This document shows positions 1 to 10,588 of a DNA stretch of 64,000 nucleotides, piece by piece (the stretch's first letter is position 1; each line of letters starts with the position of its first letter). The notes under the pieces are model-generated. The model did not search any database. It was not told where the DNA came from and saw only the letters and a program-made list of their open reading frames with translations. Made by a program: the position numbers and the translations under genes. The DNA comes from Galeopsis tetrahit (taxonomy: Eukaryota; Streptophyta; Magnoliopsida; Lamiales; Lamiaceae): assembly GCA_963675135.1 (NCBI GenBank), contig OY776123.1, positions 4,962,501-5,026,500 of the forward strand. The letters run 5' to 3'.

Positions 1-446
1 GTAGAATAGATAGGAAATCTACTTCCGGTTCTTGTCAATTTTTAGGCACAAAACTCATATCTTGGTTTTCTAAAAAGCAGACTAGTGTTGCAACTTCGAC
101 TACCGAAGCCGAGTACATGGCTGCTGGTAGCTGTTGTAGTCAACTACTCTGGCTCATGCAACAGCTTCGTGATTACAACATACATGAATCAAATGTTCCT
201 ATTTTCTGTGATAGTAATAGTGCAATTGCCATTACACAAAATCCTGTTTTACACACACGATGTAAGCATGTTGATGTGAAGCATCATTTCATACGTGATC
301 ATGTAGAAAAGAAGGATATTCGCATGGAAAAGATTCATACTGATTTTCAAAGAGCTGATATTTTTACAAAACCATTAGCTGAGGCACGATTTCGTGAGTT
401 ATGTATTAGTCTAGGGCTAATTGATTTAGATCCTACTTGCCTATAG
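1..446 (+). pseudogene. Ty1/copia RNase H C-terminus (first copy, 5' end outside window)
   Basis: This is the tail of a copia polyprotein. The frame is already open at the window edge and ends at a stop at 444-446. Visible motifs are STTEAEYMAA, the DSNSAI block and HTRCKHVDVKHHFIRDHV, followed by the usual ending FTKPLAEARFRELC. These are the last parts of the copia reverse transcriptase/RNase H, which removes the RNA strand during cDNA synthesis. Protease, integrase and reverse transcriptase would lie to the left of the window. The stretch is almost identical to 10631-11076. It belongs to the left arm of the large duplication and cannot be functional alone. Confidence 0.9.
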
Positions 447-1341
447 CTATGTACTAACTAGACAGGTACATCAAAGAAAAGAGATGACAAGATCACTAGA
501 CCAGAGCACTCGACTTCTCACGCAACAGACAGGTATACAAGGCTAGACTAGATGACCAAACAACCCGATGAGGAAGCTGGTAAAGCTGAGGGTAATACTA
601 AGGGAATAAACATTTAAGGGGGAATCCTTGATTTCTTAAATATCCTTATGTTGACTCTTATGTTCGTTAAGGTCATCTTGTTCGAAACCTTGATCTTTGC
701 TGTAGATTGATATTCATCTTATTTATCTTACTCTACTTGTACTTATGATTACACATTGAAAACGATGAGATAGGTACACACAGTCGTTCGACGTTCAGAA
801 TAGACAAGCACAGACGAAGGGGGAACTCGTCTTGTATACTTAAGCCAACCCATCTCGTGAAGCTTAAGTCTACTCGTCTGTTTTGGATAGACTCGAACAG
901 ACAAGCTAAGTGTTTCTCTTGATTGAAATATGTTGAGTGTCTATTCAAACGGATTAAGGGTATTATAGTAATTAGATAATGCTAAATTTTGAAAACCCTA
1001 GAATTGGATTTATACACTCCCATTCTTAATGAGGTGTATACACCCAGTTCCTACTCTACTACACTAGGTCAGATGAGTACACTCCCTGTCCTAACTAAGA
1101 AGAGCCGGATTTCAAAACTTACAATATCAAATCACATAATATTCTCAATTCCGTAACCGAATTTCAAGGGTCTCGACCGTTGGATTAAACCTTTCAATCT
1201 TGGCCATTGGATCAATTTTTTTAGTTTTTCTCAAAACCCATCTTCCACACTCACTTGCCTTACGTTTTCATAACTCCTCTGCTTAAGCTCTCGAATTTCT
1301 TGCAAATCAAACCTCCCCAGTTCTTACTCTACTCACTAAAG
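447..1341 (+). other. Spacer between pol and ORF3 of element B (first copy)
   Basis: No gene is supported here. Two polypurine-tract-like motifs stand out, TTTAAGGGGGAA at 613-624 and GAAGGGGGAAC at 816-826; they resemble the tract just before the 3' LTR. The segment 960-1340 looks like a leader for the ORF3 that follows. The right-hand duplicate of the spacer is 11077-11971. Confidence 0.6.
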
Positions 1342-2115
1342 ATGTCAATTGTTTCTCTTTTCGATGTGCGAACTAACATGCAAGCGAGGTTCAATCTTGG
1401 AAAGTATATTTCGGAGAACAAGGTGCATGTGGAACCTTCGATGTTTTTCAAAGGACTTCACACTGCTGGAAATCAGGAGATCCTTGATAAGTGCTCGCGT
1501 TGTGGATTGAAGCCTTATCTGGAGGCGTTTCTTCAAGTCGTCTTGGAGGAAGAGGTGTTGATGTTCTATGCCAACGCCACAAGACGAGGAGATGAAATTG
1601 AATCTTTCATAGGAACGAGTCGAGTTGAACTCACTCGTGAGGTGCTTTTCAGGCATTTAAGGCTGCCCATCGGAACGATTGATGTGGAGAACTATGCCAC
1701 TGGACAAGAGATGAGATATTTGAGCATCTTTTGTGGAAGGAAGATGAAGCTCAAGTCAGACGGCAAGGCCCCTGCGGTTAAGAAGGCCGAGTTATTGGAG
1801 AAGTATCGCACCCTTCTGGACATAGCAAGTAAGATGCTTCTATGTGCCACTGGTTCGTTTGACGCGGTCACTCAAGCCAAGACAAGGGTAATGGCAGCTA
1901 TTTTTGACGGAATCACGGAGGGCAATTGGTTCAAACTGATAGCCGATCGAATGATGTACTTTGAGAAGAGTGTTCGTGTGGATACCGACTCTAGTAGTTG
2001 GGTGGTGTCACATACTGTTGGATATGGCAACAAGTTGAGTATCCTACTCCCCTTGTTGTTACCAAACAAGTCGGATTGGAGTAAAGGTAAGCCCTTCCAT
2101 CCTCTCAACCCATGA
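1342..2115 (+). pseudogene. ORF3 (envelope-position protein), 5' part only
   Basis: The start is placed at 1342 because the protein from this Met (MSIVSLFDVR) aligns with the start of the homologous ORF3 in element A; an in-frame Met at 1255 would add 29 residues. The first 255 or so residues match the intact copy at 11972-15379, including LSILLPLLLPNKSDWSKG. At 2108 the homology breaks and the frame closes at 2113-2115. The protein therefore lacks the middle, the coiled coil and the C-terminal domain and is a duplication-junction fragment. Confidence 0.85.
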
Positions 2116-2120
2116 TCTGA
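2101..2120. other. Junction: ORF3 of element B joined to mid-gag of element A
   Basis: Up to 2108 the sequence equals 10631-12738. From about 2111 it reads as a gag protein already inside its N-terminal domain (HDLMMSVIKEGP). There is no LTR, primer-binding site or TG..CA end at the joint. The break lies inside two coding regions, as expected for a tandem duplication breakpoint, recombination, or an assembly join. It is not what integrase-mediated insertion produces. Confidence 0.8.
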
Positions 2121-4555
2121 TGATGTCTGTGATCAAAGAAGGTCCTATTACTACCATGATACCCAACACAGCAACTCTGGAGCCTTCAAAAGCCATTGGT
2201 GTTCTCGTGCCAAAACCCAGGTTAGATTTAACTGCTGAAGAGATGAGGCAGAACAATCTAGACAGCTTGGCAAAGAATTACATTTTGCACACCCTTCCCA
2301 ATGAGTATCTTGGGAAAGTGGTTAAATGTAAATCAGCCAAAGAAATGTGGGATAAGTTAGCTATCATTTGTGAGGGAACTACTCTTATAAAAGAAAGCAA
2401 ACTATCCACTGTTGTCCAGAAGTTCGAATCATTTAAAATCAAGACTGGTGAAACAATAGACCAGCTCGATACTCGCTTTACCAAGATTATGAATGATCTG
2501 GATGTTTTAGGCAAGACTTATACCAATAGGGAGATCAATTTACGTATCCTTAAAGCCTTAGATGAACGATGGAAAAAGGTCACACTGATCATTAAAAACA
2601 CTCAGGATATAGATAATTGGTCTGCTGAAACTACTTTCCAAACCCTTCAGGCACATGAGTTTGAAATGGATGAAGAAGATCCAATAGATAGTGGTGATAG
2701 GGTTAAGGAAATCTCCAAGAACATTGCACTTAAGGCATCTACCTCTAAGAAGCCTAGATCATCTGTGTCTAAGTCCTCAAGCATAAAAGATGAACTAGAG
2801 AGTACTGATCTTGATCTTAAGGATCAGTTGAACTTAATGATTAAGAGGTTTGATAAGCTTAACAAAAGGTATGGTAGATACAAAAGATTCTATAAGGACA
2901 CTCAGAGCTCTAATAACAGGGACTCTTCTAGGACCAGAAGGGATCACAAATCTTCTGAAAGGAGAGATGAGATCTCTAATGAGAAAAGAAGAGATAGGAA
3001 CTCTGCTGATAGAAAGGATAGGAACTCTACTGATAGAAAGGACAGGAACCGATATCATTCTCCTTCTAAACGTACTTCTAATGAACCTCTTTGCTATAAC
3101 TGTGAAAAGCCAGGTCATTACATCCATGAATGTCCTGATCTGAGTGCTGAAGACAGAAGAGAAAGAAAAGCAAGGAGAGATCGCAAATATGCAAAGGGTA
3201 AGAGGGCAATGGTGGCTAACAATGAATCTGATACGGATTCAGATGAGTTGCCATCCTCCTCTTCTGATTACTCTTCCAGCAGTGAGAAAGAAGTCTTCAT
3301 TGCAGATGATGGACTAGTCATGATGGCAAAAATAGATCAAGAGGTATCATCTGTCACATCTTTTCAATCTTGTGATGAATCAGATTCTGATTCTGATTTA
3401 TGTGACACTGCTGATAGTAGTGTAGGGAGTAGTCTTCACCATTCCAATGGAATGAATGAAGAAGACCTCCTACCAGCTAACAAAGCATTCATAGAAATCA
3501 GTGATGAGAACATATCTTTAAGACAAGAAATCATGAGTCTTAAAGAAGCTCAAATGAAAGTGGATCCTAATCTAACTATTCTAAATGCACGACTATCAGA
3601 AGAGTTGTCCCAACTCAAAGAAAAGTATGCATCTATGGACAAGTTATATCAGGGTATGCTTCATACACAAGCTAAAGAGACAAATGAGTTCAATGACTTA
3701 AAGATTAAATGTGAAAAACTTGAAGAGCGCAATAGATTCTTAGAATCTGAAGTACTGAGCTTGGATCTAAAGCTATCTGATATGATTAACTCTTCTAAGA
3801 TTAATCAAACATTGTCAGACAGATACAGAGATTCTTATGACAAGAGAGGAATAGGTACTGATCTGCCTAGTCCCTCTACTTCAGGCATTAAGAACACTAC
3901 TGGAGCTAGTTCAAGTTCTTTGCAATTAGATAAAGGAAAAGAACCTATGACTTATGATGATGAACCAAAATCCAAAGTACAGTCTAAATACATTCATCCT
4001 AATGCCAAGAATGGTAAACAGAAGAATGGATCTAGACCGGTACAGTCAAGACCATACCAGAAGAGTTATACTCATCTGACCAGAGCTGAAAAGTCCTGGA
4101 ATCAGAAGAGGCAGACTCAGAACAGTAGGTCAAGACAATCTCAGGCAAGTTGGAAACAGCCAAGACCTCCTTTCATAAGGCAGTCTCAGCTGTACTCAAC
4201 TAAACCTAGGAAATTTGTGCCACATTATCATAACAAACCTGTTCTTTATCCTCCACCTTTATCTTATGATATCATTGGAGAGAAAAGACCAAAACGCATC
4301 TATAAGCCGTATGGTCCACAGGCTTTCAAGCCATATGCAAACTATTACAGACATACTGATCTTCCTGAAAAAGGGATAGAACCAAGGAAAGGCTATCTCA
4401 GAAAAATAGATCCTAAGTCTGCTGATAATTTGGATAAGGTCAATAAAGTACTGTTCTGTGATAAGCATGGTAGAAAACTTAAGAGGTCTCAATTATTCAA
4501 ATCTTCAATGTTTATTTGGATACCTCTTACTACTAACCCCCAAGGACCCCAGTAA
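2111..4555 (+). CDS. Sirevirus-type copia gag, N-terminus cut by the junction
   Basis: The gag polyprotein forms the particle that packages the retroelement RNA. The open frame continues upstream of the first Met (2120) to the junction, so the natural start is lost. In the part from 2120 (811 aa), residues about 25-190 resemble the UBN2-type copia gag domain (GKTYTNREINLRILKALDER). A basic RDRNS-rich region follows, and then a CCHC zinc knuckle (CYNCEKPGHYIHEC) at about residue 325. An acidic Ser/Asp stretch, a predicted coiled coil (about 445-560) and a basic Gln/Arg-rich tail come after that. A long gag with coiled coil downstream of the knuckle is typical of Sireviruses. The protease is missing; the frame stops just after TTNPQGPQ. 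Confidence 0.85.
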   Translation, partial: HDLMMSVIKEGPITTMIPNTATLEPSKAIGVLVPKPRLDLTAEEMRQNNLDSLAKNYILHTLPNEYLGKVVKCKSAKEMWDKLAIICEGTTLIKESKLSTVVQKFESFKIKTGETIDQLDTRFTKIMNDLDVLGKTYTNREINLRILKALDERWKKVTLIIKNTQDIDNWSAETTFQTLQAHEFEMDEEDPIDSGDRVKEISKNIALKASTSKKPRSSVSKSSSIKDELESTDLDLKDQLNLMIKRFDKLNKRYGRYKRFYKDTQSSNNRDSSRTRRDHKSSERRDEISNEKRRDRNSADRKDRNSTDRKDRNRYHSPSKRTSNEPLCYNCEKPGHYIHECPDLSAEDRRERKARRDRKYAKGKRAMVANNESDTDSDELPSSSSDYSSSSEKEVFIADDGLVMMAKIDQEVSSVTSFQSCDESDSDSDLCDTADSSVGSSLHHSNGMNEEDLLPANKAFIEISDENISLRQEIMSLKEAQMKVDPNLTILNARLSEELSQLKEKYASMDKLYQGMLHTQAKETNEFNDLKIKCEKLEERNRFLESEVLSLDLKLSDMINSSKINQTLSDRYRDSYDKRGIGTDLPSPSTSGIKNTTGASSSSLQLDKGKEPMTYDDEPKSKVQSKYIHPNAKNGKQKNGSRPVQSRPYQKSYTHLTRAEKSWNQKRQTQNSRSRQSQASWKQPRPPFIRQSQLYSTKPRKFVPHYHNKPVLYPPPLSYDIIGEKRPKRIYKPYGPQAFKPYANYYRHTDLPEKGIEPRKGYLRKIDPKSADNLDKVNKVLFCDKHGRKLKRSQLFKSSMFIWIPLTTNPQGPQ

Positions 4556-4634
4556 AGAAAGGGTACCTAAGTTATTAAGATCACTACTTACAGGGTCGAT
4601 TGGATTGATAGACATGGATCCTACTTGTATGTAG
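4556..4634 (+). pseudogene. Last codons of pol left after a pol deletion
   Basis: Directly after the gag stop, in another frame, the sequence ends with GLIDMDPTCM and a stop at 4632-4634. This matches the end of element B pol (GLIDLDPTCL). Protease, integrase, reverse transcriptase and nearly all of RNase H are gone. Gag and the pol end are thus fused by a large internal deletion, which makes element A non-autonomous for reverse transcription and integration. Confidence 0.8.
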
Positions 4635-5861
4635 AGCTGTATACTAACATTTCAGGTACTGAGCTGATATCAAGATCAGTTCACCAAGAAGGGTAATTCT
4701 GAAGAACAGACCATGTCACGACCTCTACATTCATCACAATCAGGTAAATAGGTTACTAAGGTGCCTAAATCCCGATGAGGAAGCTGGTAAAGCTGAGGGA
4801 ATTGAGAATATACATTTAAGGGGGAATCTATGATTTCTGAAAAATCCTGTATGTTGACTCAAAAGCACAAGTCACCTTAGAACAAACCTTAAATAGACCT
4901 ATTTTAATTATTCTTTACTTTTCTGTACTGTATTTCACCATCTATACATGAACTGACACTTCTACCAAGGTGAAACAGGCACAGAAGAGGAGTTCTCCAC
5001 TGGAGGGGGAACTGATCTGATTACAGATTTGATCTGTCTACAAATCTGATCTGATTACAGTATAAATCTGTCTACAGACATGTTCTGACTATTGAATTGG
5101 TTGGTCTACAGGACTGTTCTGATTACAAAGTTAATTTGTCTACAGAACCTTTCTGACTACAATACCATTCTCTCTACAGAACTGATCTGATTACTGATTA
5201 TAACTGTCTACAGAGCTTATTTGATTACAGGAAAATTTGTCTACAGAATATTTTCAGTACTGATCTGAGAAAGTACTGTGCTGGTATCAAAAAGGTGAAA
5301 ATCAGAAGAGTTGGGGAACTGATCTGATGACTACTGAGCTGACCCAACTACTGAGTTGATCTTCAAAAGAGTACTCAGCTGATCACAGTACTCAGCTGAA
5401 CCCAGATAAGTAAAATTCAATATAGTAGTAATAAGAAATTGAAGCATAATGTGTTTGGAAAACAACTGTGCTGATATACATCAGAACAGTATTTTGCCTT
5501 AAAATTTTTCTAAGTCAAGATCTGTTCAAAATTAGATCATTTATAGAGAAGATTAATACACTCCTCTATTTCTAACCTAATTTAAAAGGTGTATTTATCA
5601 TCACTAGTTGCTCCAAATTGGAATTGAGATGTTATGAATTTGGAACGTTTTGTATTTACACCTTTTTATTAACTCAATCCAAACCACACAACGTGGAAAT
5701 CAAAATCAATCCAAGCCCTAGATATTGATTTGATTTTAGATTTACACGATCTCATTAACTTCTTCTTCTTCATTACTCAAGAATCTTTCTGAAAACTCTC
5801 TAAGCTCAAGCTTTCTCAAATATCCTTACTCTTGCAAACTACTTTTCTCTATTTCTTTTCA
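4635..5861 (+). other. Spacer between pol remnant and ORF3 of element A
   Basis: No gene is seen. The first part resembles the spacer of element B, including the phrase around 4768 and two polypurine-like motifs, TTTAAGGGGGAA at 4815-4826 and GGAGGGGGAAC at 5002-5012. A degenerate repeat array follows, listed separately. The stretch 5530-5860 reads as an AT-rich leader before the ORF3 start. Confidence 0.6.
5013..5405 (+). repeat. Degenerate short-repeat array (CTGATTACAG / CTGTCTACAGA)
   Basis: Two alternating phrases, variants of TCTGATTACAG and TCTGTCTACAGAAC, recur every 30-35 bases through about 5270. Variants of ACTCAGCTGA and ACTGAGCTGA follow to about 5405. Many of the words are near-palindromic. 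The array sits between pol and ORF3, where element B has no comparable array. It could be a splice, packaging or regulatory region, or simply slippage-driven expansion. Confidence 0.65.
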
Positions 5862-8800
5862 ATGGAAATTATTGATATTATTAACGAAGAGAATGAAGTA
5901 GCAGGAACTTTTGATTCATCCAGATGGATGCGAGAGAAAGGAATCTTCGTCGAAAACTCCGTTTACTTCACCGGACGTCAGAAGGCAGAGAATCGAGCCA
6001 TTCTCACCATGTGTGAAGAATGCGGGCTGCGAAAATACCTAGAATCATTTCCTGTGAAGGTTTACGAACCTGAGGCGATGGAATTCTTTCTTCAAGTACA
6101 GGGTGACTCAAACAGCATTCGTTCGATCATTTCTGGCCACAGGGTTGTCATTTCTAAAGAAACCCTTGGAATCGCGTTCGATCTTCCAGACGGGCCAATA
6201 GACATTTTGAGCTATATGGCAGGGCAAGAGAAGGTTCGCGTGGGCAGATGGTTGAATGTTGACCCAGCGACCTTGTCCAATTTGAAGAAAGATATGCTTC
6301 CAGAAGGCATGCAGTTGTTGATGGATATAGCTGGAAAATGTTTGTTAGGGCAACATTACAGTCAAGACGCTCTCACCTATCTCAAGATTCGCATTATGGC
6401 TGCAATCACTGATCGAGTCAATGGTGATTGGCAAGGATTTTTGCTTGGCAGATTGTTGGCTGAACGAGAGAAAGTGGTTTTTGATGAGGTCTCAAGAGAA
6501 TTTTCCATTAAATCTATGATGGGTTTTGGAAGTAAATTGAGCATACTGTTACCTCAATTAGCTGAAAGGAAGATGGATTGGAGTCGTCCAAAAAGATTTC
6601 ATCAGGGCAAATTCTTGTTCAAGAAGGAGTCCACTTTGTTTGAACAAAGCCAGAGGAATCAACCACAAGAATCTGGTGATTCTATGTTTCGTTCTGACAA
6701 TGATGAGCCGGAGTCGAGAACGAAGGCTAGGCATGATCCTCCACGAGCTGGATTACGAAGAGGTCGTTCTGCCAGGGCCGTTTCTGAAAGGTCAGAAGAG
6801 TCTGTTGCAGCTGTGAAGGAGTCTTCTGTGGAAGAGGTAAGTTCTCCAAGCCTTATTCTTTCACATAAGAGAACTAAAGTTTCTGGTGTTCTTAGACCCA
6901 GAAGAGTCCTCCAGAACACTACCCCTTCTCCCTCAACCTCTCATTCTATCCAAGCCCAACCCCTTGAAGCTGAGCCTTCATGTTCTGAGGAGTCAGTTCA
7001 CTACTCTCCTATTCATCAGAACACTCCTCCCTCAACCCCTCAAAACACTTCATTTCATTCCACTCCTCATTCTGATCCTCACCATTTTTCTACTCCCCAT
7101 TATGTTCCTGAACCTGAATCTGAACCCGTTCATGATCACTCTACTGAGCATGAACATATACCTTCTTCTGAACCAATTGAAATTACATCCTCCCCAGAAA
7201 CTGAGTTTATCCAACCTGAATCAGTGTTTCTGATGGATTATCCTATTTGTGATAAAGAAGAGAGGATTCGATTTAAGTTGAGAAATGCTCTTCTCAAAAG
7301 CTTTCATGGTTTAGATGATAACACTAAGACCTTTGAGCAACTTCTAAGGATAGGTACTTGGGTGTATCTTAGAAGCATAGGTCTAGATCAATTGATGATA
7401 GTGGCTGAAGGTATGGGTGGTCTTTCTGTGTTTCATGACTGGGAACAAGAACAGAAAGAAGCTGCAGATGTTAATTCTTATAATGAGCTATCAAGTTTGG
7501 AATCTGTTATTCAGTTGATTGAAAGAATAACTGGTTGTAAGTATTCCATGGTTAAGCCTGCTGATGTAGATGTTGATACTGATGTCAACATGGGTGCTGA
7601 TGATGCTGAAGTTAAACTTTCTGATGCTCAAGCTGATGTTGAAACTGATTATGAAGCTGATATGGAAGCTGATTATGAGGCTGATACAAATGCAACTGAG
7701 GTGTATGAAAACACAGTTGTAGCTGAAGAAACTGAAGTTTTAGAAGAACACTCTTTGGGTGCTGATGAGTTGGAGAGCACACCAATTAATGTTGATGAGA
7801 ATACTGTGCTTGATAATGTTCAAGAGACAGTAAGAACAGTTCCTTCTGAAACAGCTCAAGATAACTCTAGCTTTGAATTGTTGAAAAAGCACAATGAAGA
7901 GTTACAAAGTAAGTTGGATGAAACTTTGAAGAGGTTTCAACAAGCCACTGAACAGCTGGAAAGATTGACTACTACCAATTCATATGAGCAAGTGTTGGAA
8001 CACACAATGTCTAAAATCTATGATCTGCATAGATTACAAGAAAAGTCACTTTCTACTGAACTGCAAAAGAAAGTAGAGATACTTTTAACACCCTTGAAAG
8101 ATTGGCAGGATGAAGCCAAAAAGGGGGAAGTAAAAGTAATGAAAGTTCTGGAACAAACTCAGACACAACAAGCACAATTGGTTGTGAGTCAAGATGAGTT
8201 GAAAGAAAGCATTGATGATTTGAAAGAAGAAATTATCAGTCTGAAACTAAAATTGGAAAATCCTGATTCTGTTACTCAGAAACAAGATGCTGAATCTTCT
8301 TCTGGAAAAAGGAAAAGGAAATTGGTTATTGATGATGAAGAAGAGGCTGAACAGATTGGTAGGAATACCAGATCTAAAAGCAAGTTGAAGCATGTTGTTA
8401 CTGATAGTAGGCCAAGTGATGTACAAATGGCTGAAGCTATTGAGAAGCATAATCTGATGCTTGCTCAAAAGAAAATTGAATTAGCTGAGAAAAGATCTGT
8501 TGAACAGATTAGAAAACAAAAGATGAAAGATGCAGAAGCTTCAAGAAAGAAATTTGATAATCGAGTTGCTGCATTGAAAAAGAAAATGAAGTCTAAATCT
8601 GTTGGAACTATTCTGGATGAACAATTCATGGAATTTGTTGTGGATCCGGAAGATATGGAGTTCTGGAATAATTTGAAAAAGAAATGGCAGATTGCTAATT
8701 TTATTGTGAAGAAATTTGGTGACCATTCAAGCAAAGAAGATGAATATTCTGATTTTGATACATTCATGATGAATATTGCAAGAAATTTTTGGGAACATAT

Positions 8801-9014
8801 TCTGTTGTTAGCTGCTGGTGCAGGAATACAGATCTTATGTCCTGAAGAACCAGTTTGGGAACCTCCAAGACTTGAAAATGGTGAACCAGATTACTCAGAG
8901 ATCAGAAACTTAATCTCACAGATCATTAAAGATGAAGGAATTACTGATCCTAATCACATGATGGATATCAAGAATAGGATGTACTTAGCATTCAGAATTT
9001 CAAATGAAGATTGA
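5862..9014 (+). CDS. ORF3 of element A: long coiled-coil protein in envelope position
   Basis: The protein is 1,050 aa when started at 5862, the Met that aligns with the element B protein; an earlier in-frame Met lies at 5832. Order of regions: a globular N-terminal part (about 1-250) with an aligned block near LSILLPQLAERKMDWSR; a Ser/Pro/His/Glu-rich linker (about 255-450); a conserved middle domain around MDYPICDKEERIRFKLRN and the block ending in MGGLSVFHDWEQEQKE; an acidic Asp/Ala/Glu repeat region; long coiled coils (about 670-800); a basic KRKRKLVIDDEEE motif like a nuclear localisation signal; and a C-terminal domain (ISNED end). I see no signal peptide or transmembrane segment. Sireviruses often carry an ORF here that is called env-like; its role is unknown. 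The frame is intact, so the copy is young or selected. Confidence 0.8.
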   Translation: MEIIDIINEENEVAGTFDSSRWMREKGIFVENSVYFTGRQKAENRAILTMCEECGLRKYLESFPVKVYEPEAMEFFLQVQGDSNSIRSIISGHRVVISKETLGIAFDLPDGPIDILSYMAGQEKVRVGRWLNVDPATLSNLKKDMLPEGMQLLMDIAGKCLLGQHYSQDALTYLKIRIMAAITDRVNGDWQGFLLGRLLAEREKVVFDEVSREFSIKSMMGFGSKLSILLPQLAERKMDWSRPKRFHQGKFLFKKESTLFEQSQRNQPQESGDSMFRSDNDEPESRTKARHDPPRAGLRRGRSARAVSERSEESVAAVKESSVEEVSSPSLILSHKRTKVSGVLRPRRVLQNTTPSPSTSHSIQAQPLEAEPSCSEESVHYSPIHQNTPPSTPQNTSFHSTPHSDPHHFSTPHYVPEPESEPVHDHSTEHEHIPSSEPIEITSSPETEFIQPESVFLMDYPICDKEERIRFKLRNALLKSFHGLDDNTKTFEQLLRIGTWVYLRSIGLDQLMIVAEGMGGLSVFHDWEQEQKEAADVNSYNELSSLESVIQLIERITGCKYSMVKPADVDVDTDVNMGADDAEVKLSDAQADVETDYEADMEADYEADTNATEVYENTVVAEETEVLEEHSLGADELESTPINVDENTVLDNVQETVRTVPSETAQDNSSFELLKKHNEELQSKLDETLKRFQQATEQLERLTTTNSYEQVLEHTMSKIYDLHRLQEKSLSTELQKKVEILLTPLKDWQDEAKKGEVKVMKVLEQTQTQQAQLVVSQDELKESIDDLKEEIISLKLKLENPDSVTQKQDAESSSGKRKRKLVIDDEEEAEQIGRNTRSKSKLKHVVTDSRPSDVQMAEAIEKHNLMLAQKKIELAEKRSVEQIRKQKMKDAEASRKKFDNRVAALKKKMKSKSVGTILDEQFMEFVVDPEDMEFWNNLKKKWQIANFIVKKFGDHSSKEDEYSDFDTFMMNIARNFWEHILLLAAGAGIQILCPEEPVWEPPRLENGEPDYSEIRNLISQIIKDEGITDPNHMMDIKNRMYLAFRISNED

Positions 9015-9227
9015 AGATGAAGGACTATGCTGAAGAAGATAACATTTCTAAACCTTATCTTTATTTCTATTTGATATTTCTGTGACTATGTGAAGTATGT
9101 GTAATATCTGATCTTATTTTGAATCCTAATCTGATTTTGAATTGATGAATTATATGATTTACTATATATCTTAACTACTGATCTAAGAATGTTTAAGTAG
9201 TTTTGGCTTCATCAAAAAGGGGGAAAT
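9015..9227 (+). promoter_or_regulatory. 3' non-coding region and polypurine tract of element A
   Basis: The polypurine tract AAAAAGGGGGAAA is at 9214-9226, one base before the LTR. It is the expected primer for plus-strand cDNA synthesis. The preceding phrase GTAGTTTTGGCTTCATC is shared exactly with element B before its own tract. Confidence 0.85.
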
Positions 9228-10588
9228 TGTTGGGATATGAATCCTATAAACAATGTTCTAATTGATGATTATATGTTTTGATGGCCAAAAGTAATTTAGA
9301 GTTAATGATATATGTGATTATATGTTGTTATATGTTGTTATATGATATAAGATTACTGATCTTATTATCTGAGATTACTGATCTTATTGTAATATGAAGT
9401 CTGAATTTACTGATCTTAGTATTTTACTAATCTGATATATGAACTGTTTAAGAACTAAGCTGATGGAAATATTGTATAGACAGCTTATAGTATAGGACTT
9501 AGTTATACTCATCTGTATATAGTTCAGTTGATGTATAAGATAGGTTTTATATTTGTAAAAGTTGTATTTTATTGTATTCAGCATTGTAATAGTTAGAACA
9601 GAAGATTAGTTTGAAGTCAGAAGACTGGAGATGACTAAGAAGACTATTTCAGAGATTGAAGATATCAAGTGAAGTTTTTAAAGAAGCTGAACAGTTTGGA
9701 AGAACTGTGCTGACTGACCAAGAGCAGTAAAACTAAGAAGAGTAGTTTACTGTGCTGAGTTAGTTTGTTTGAAGAATAAGTTTGGATAACTTATTTAAGG
9801 CGTAACTGAAGATACTGTTGAAGATATGCTGACTTATGGATAAGTTTTAAGTTGGTTACAAACTGAAGGAAGTTACAACAAGAAACGGTTATGAGTTAGT
9901 TGAGAGTTAGTTCACAAACTGCTAACTGTCTTACTATTGCTTATAAATACCGTGTGATCTTCTACTTGAAAAGACTACTGAAACTACTACTACTCAAAGT
10001 GTTTAAGAGCAAATCAAGAGGCATTCAAGTATTCAAGCACTCACAGAGTCAAGAAGATCGTACTGAAGAGAAGCCACAGATCTGAATTGAAGAAACAAAG
10101 GCTATTATCAAGAGAAGTTTTACTTTTCGTTTTAAGTTTGTATTGTGTAAACAAGTGTGCTAGTTACTTGTGAAATTACTAGTTGATCGAAGATATACCT
10201 GGTGGTGTAATCGATAAGATCGAAGTCTTAATCTTGGGACTCTAAGCAACAAGTACTCAAGTGGATAAGAGTAATAAAACATCGCAACTGGAGTTGTGAG
10301 AGTGGATGTAGACATTTGTCGAACCACTATAAAAATCTTGTGTTCTTTACTGTTTTGATTTGATTAATTGTTGATATATTTGTTGAGCAAGAACAGTAAG
10401 TTTTCTAAGAAAAGTTGAGTATAAAAGCTAACTGTGAAGTACTGAGCTGATTTTAAGAACAGTACTGTACAGAACACATTTCCGCACTTAAACTCTGATA
10501 TTTTGATAGAATTTGAAAAGTCTATTCACCCCTCCCCTCTAGACTTTTTCTTAGCTTACTCAATCTTAACTCAACTTTGGGACCAACA
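9228..10588 (+). mobile_element. 3' LTR of element A (1,361 bp)
   Basis: It begins TGTTGGGATATGAATCC right after the polypurine tract and ends CCAACA, giving the inverted TGTTGG..CCAACA termini of an LTR. A TATA box (TATAAATA) lies at 9942-9949, and a block shared with the element B LTR (GTGAGAGTGGATGTAGACA) starts near 10295. Repeats of TTACTGATCTTA and TATATGTTGT occur at 9310-9420. The next base after the LTR is inside element B RNase H, so element A inserted there. The 5' LTR is not present in the window. Confidence 0.9.

Larger units (their letters stand above)
1..2108 (+). repeat. Left copy of a 2.1-kb near-identical direct repeat (partner 10631-12738)
   Basis: The two copies are collinear at an offset of 10,630 bases. 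They cover the RNase H end, the spacer and the first part of ORF3. In reading them side by side I saw two substitutions: G/A at 491 (11121) and G/A at 1422 (12052). Identity stops abruptly after 2108 (12738). Because the left copy runs off the window, the real repeat is longer. The pattern is that of a tandem duplication with a 10,630-bp unit, not of two independent insertions. Confidence 0.9.
2109..10588 (+). mobile_element. Element A: pol-deleted Sirevirus-like copia retrotransposon
   Basis: Order is truncated gag, pol remnant, ORF3, polypurine tract and 3' LTR, all on the plus strand. The 5' LTR and start of gag are cut off by the junction at 2108/2109. It lies inside the RNase H region of element B; 10589-10593 (ATCTA) is the likely 3' side of its target duplication. 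Lacking pol, it would need reverse transcriptase and integrase supplied in trans. Confidence 0.8.

Noticed and set aside
5862..9014. Calling ORF3 an envelope glycoprotein
   Set aside because: The position fits the Sirevirus env-like ORF, but no signal peptide, membrane segment or glycoprotein features are visible.
9900..10085. Short frame in the element A LTR
   Set aside because: It lies at the expected transcription start of the LTR (after the TATA box) and is probably leader sequence.
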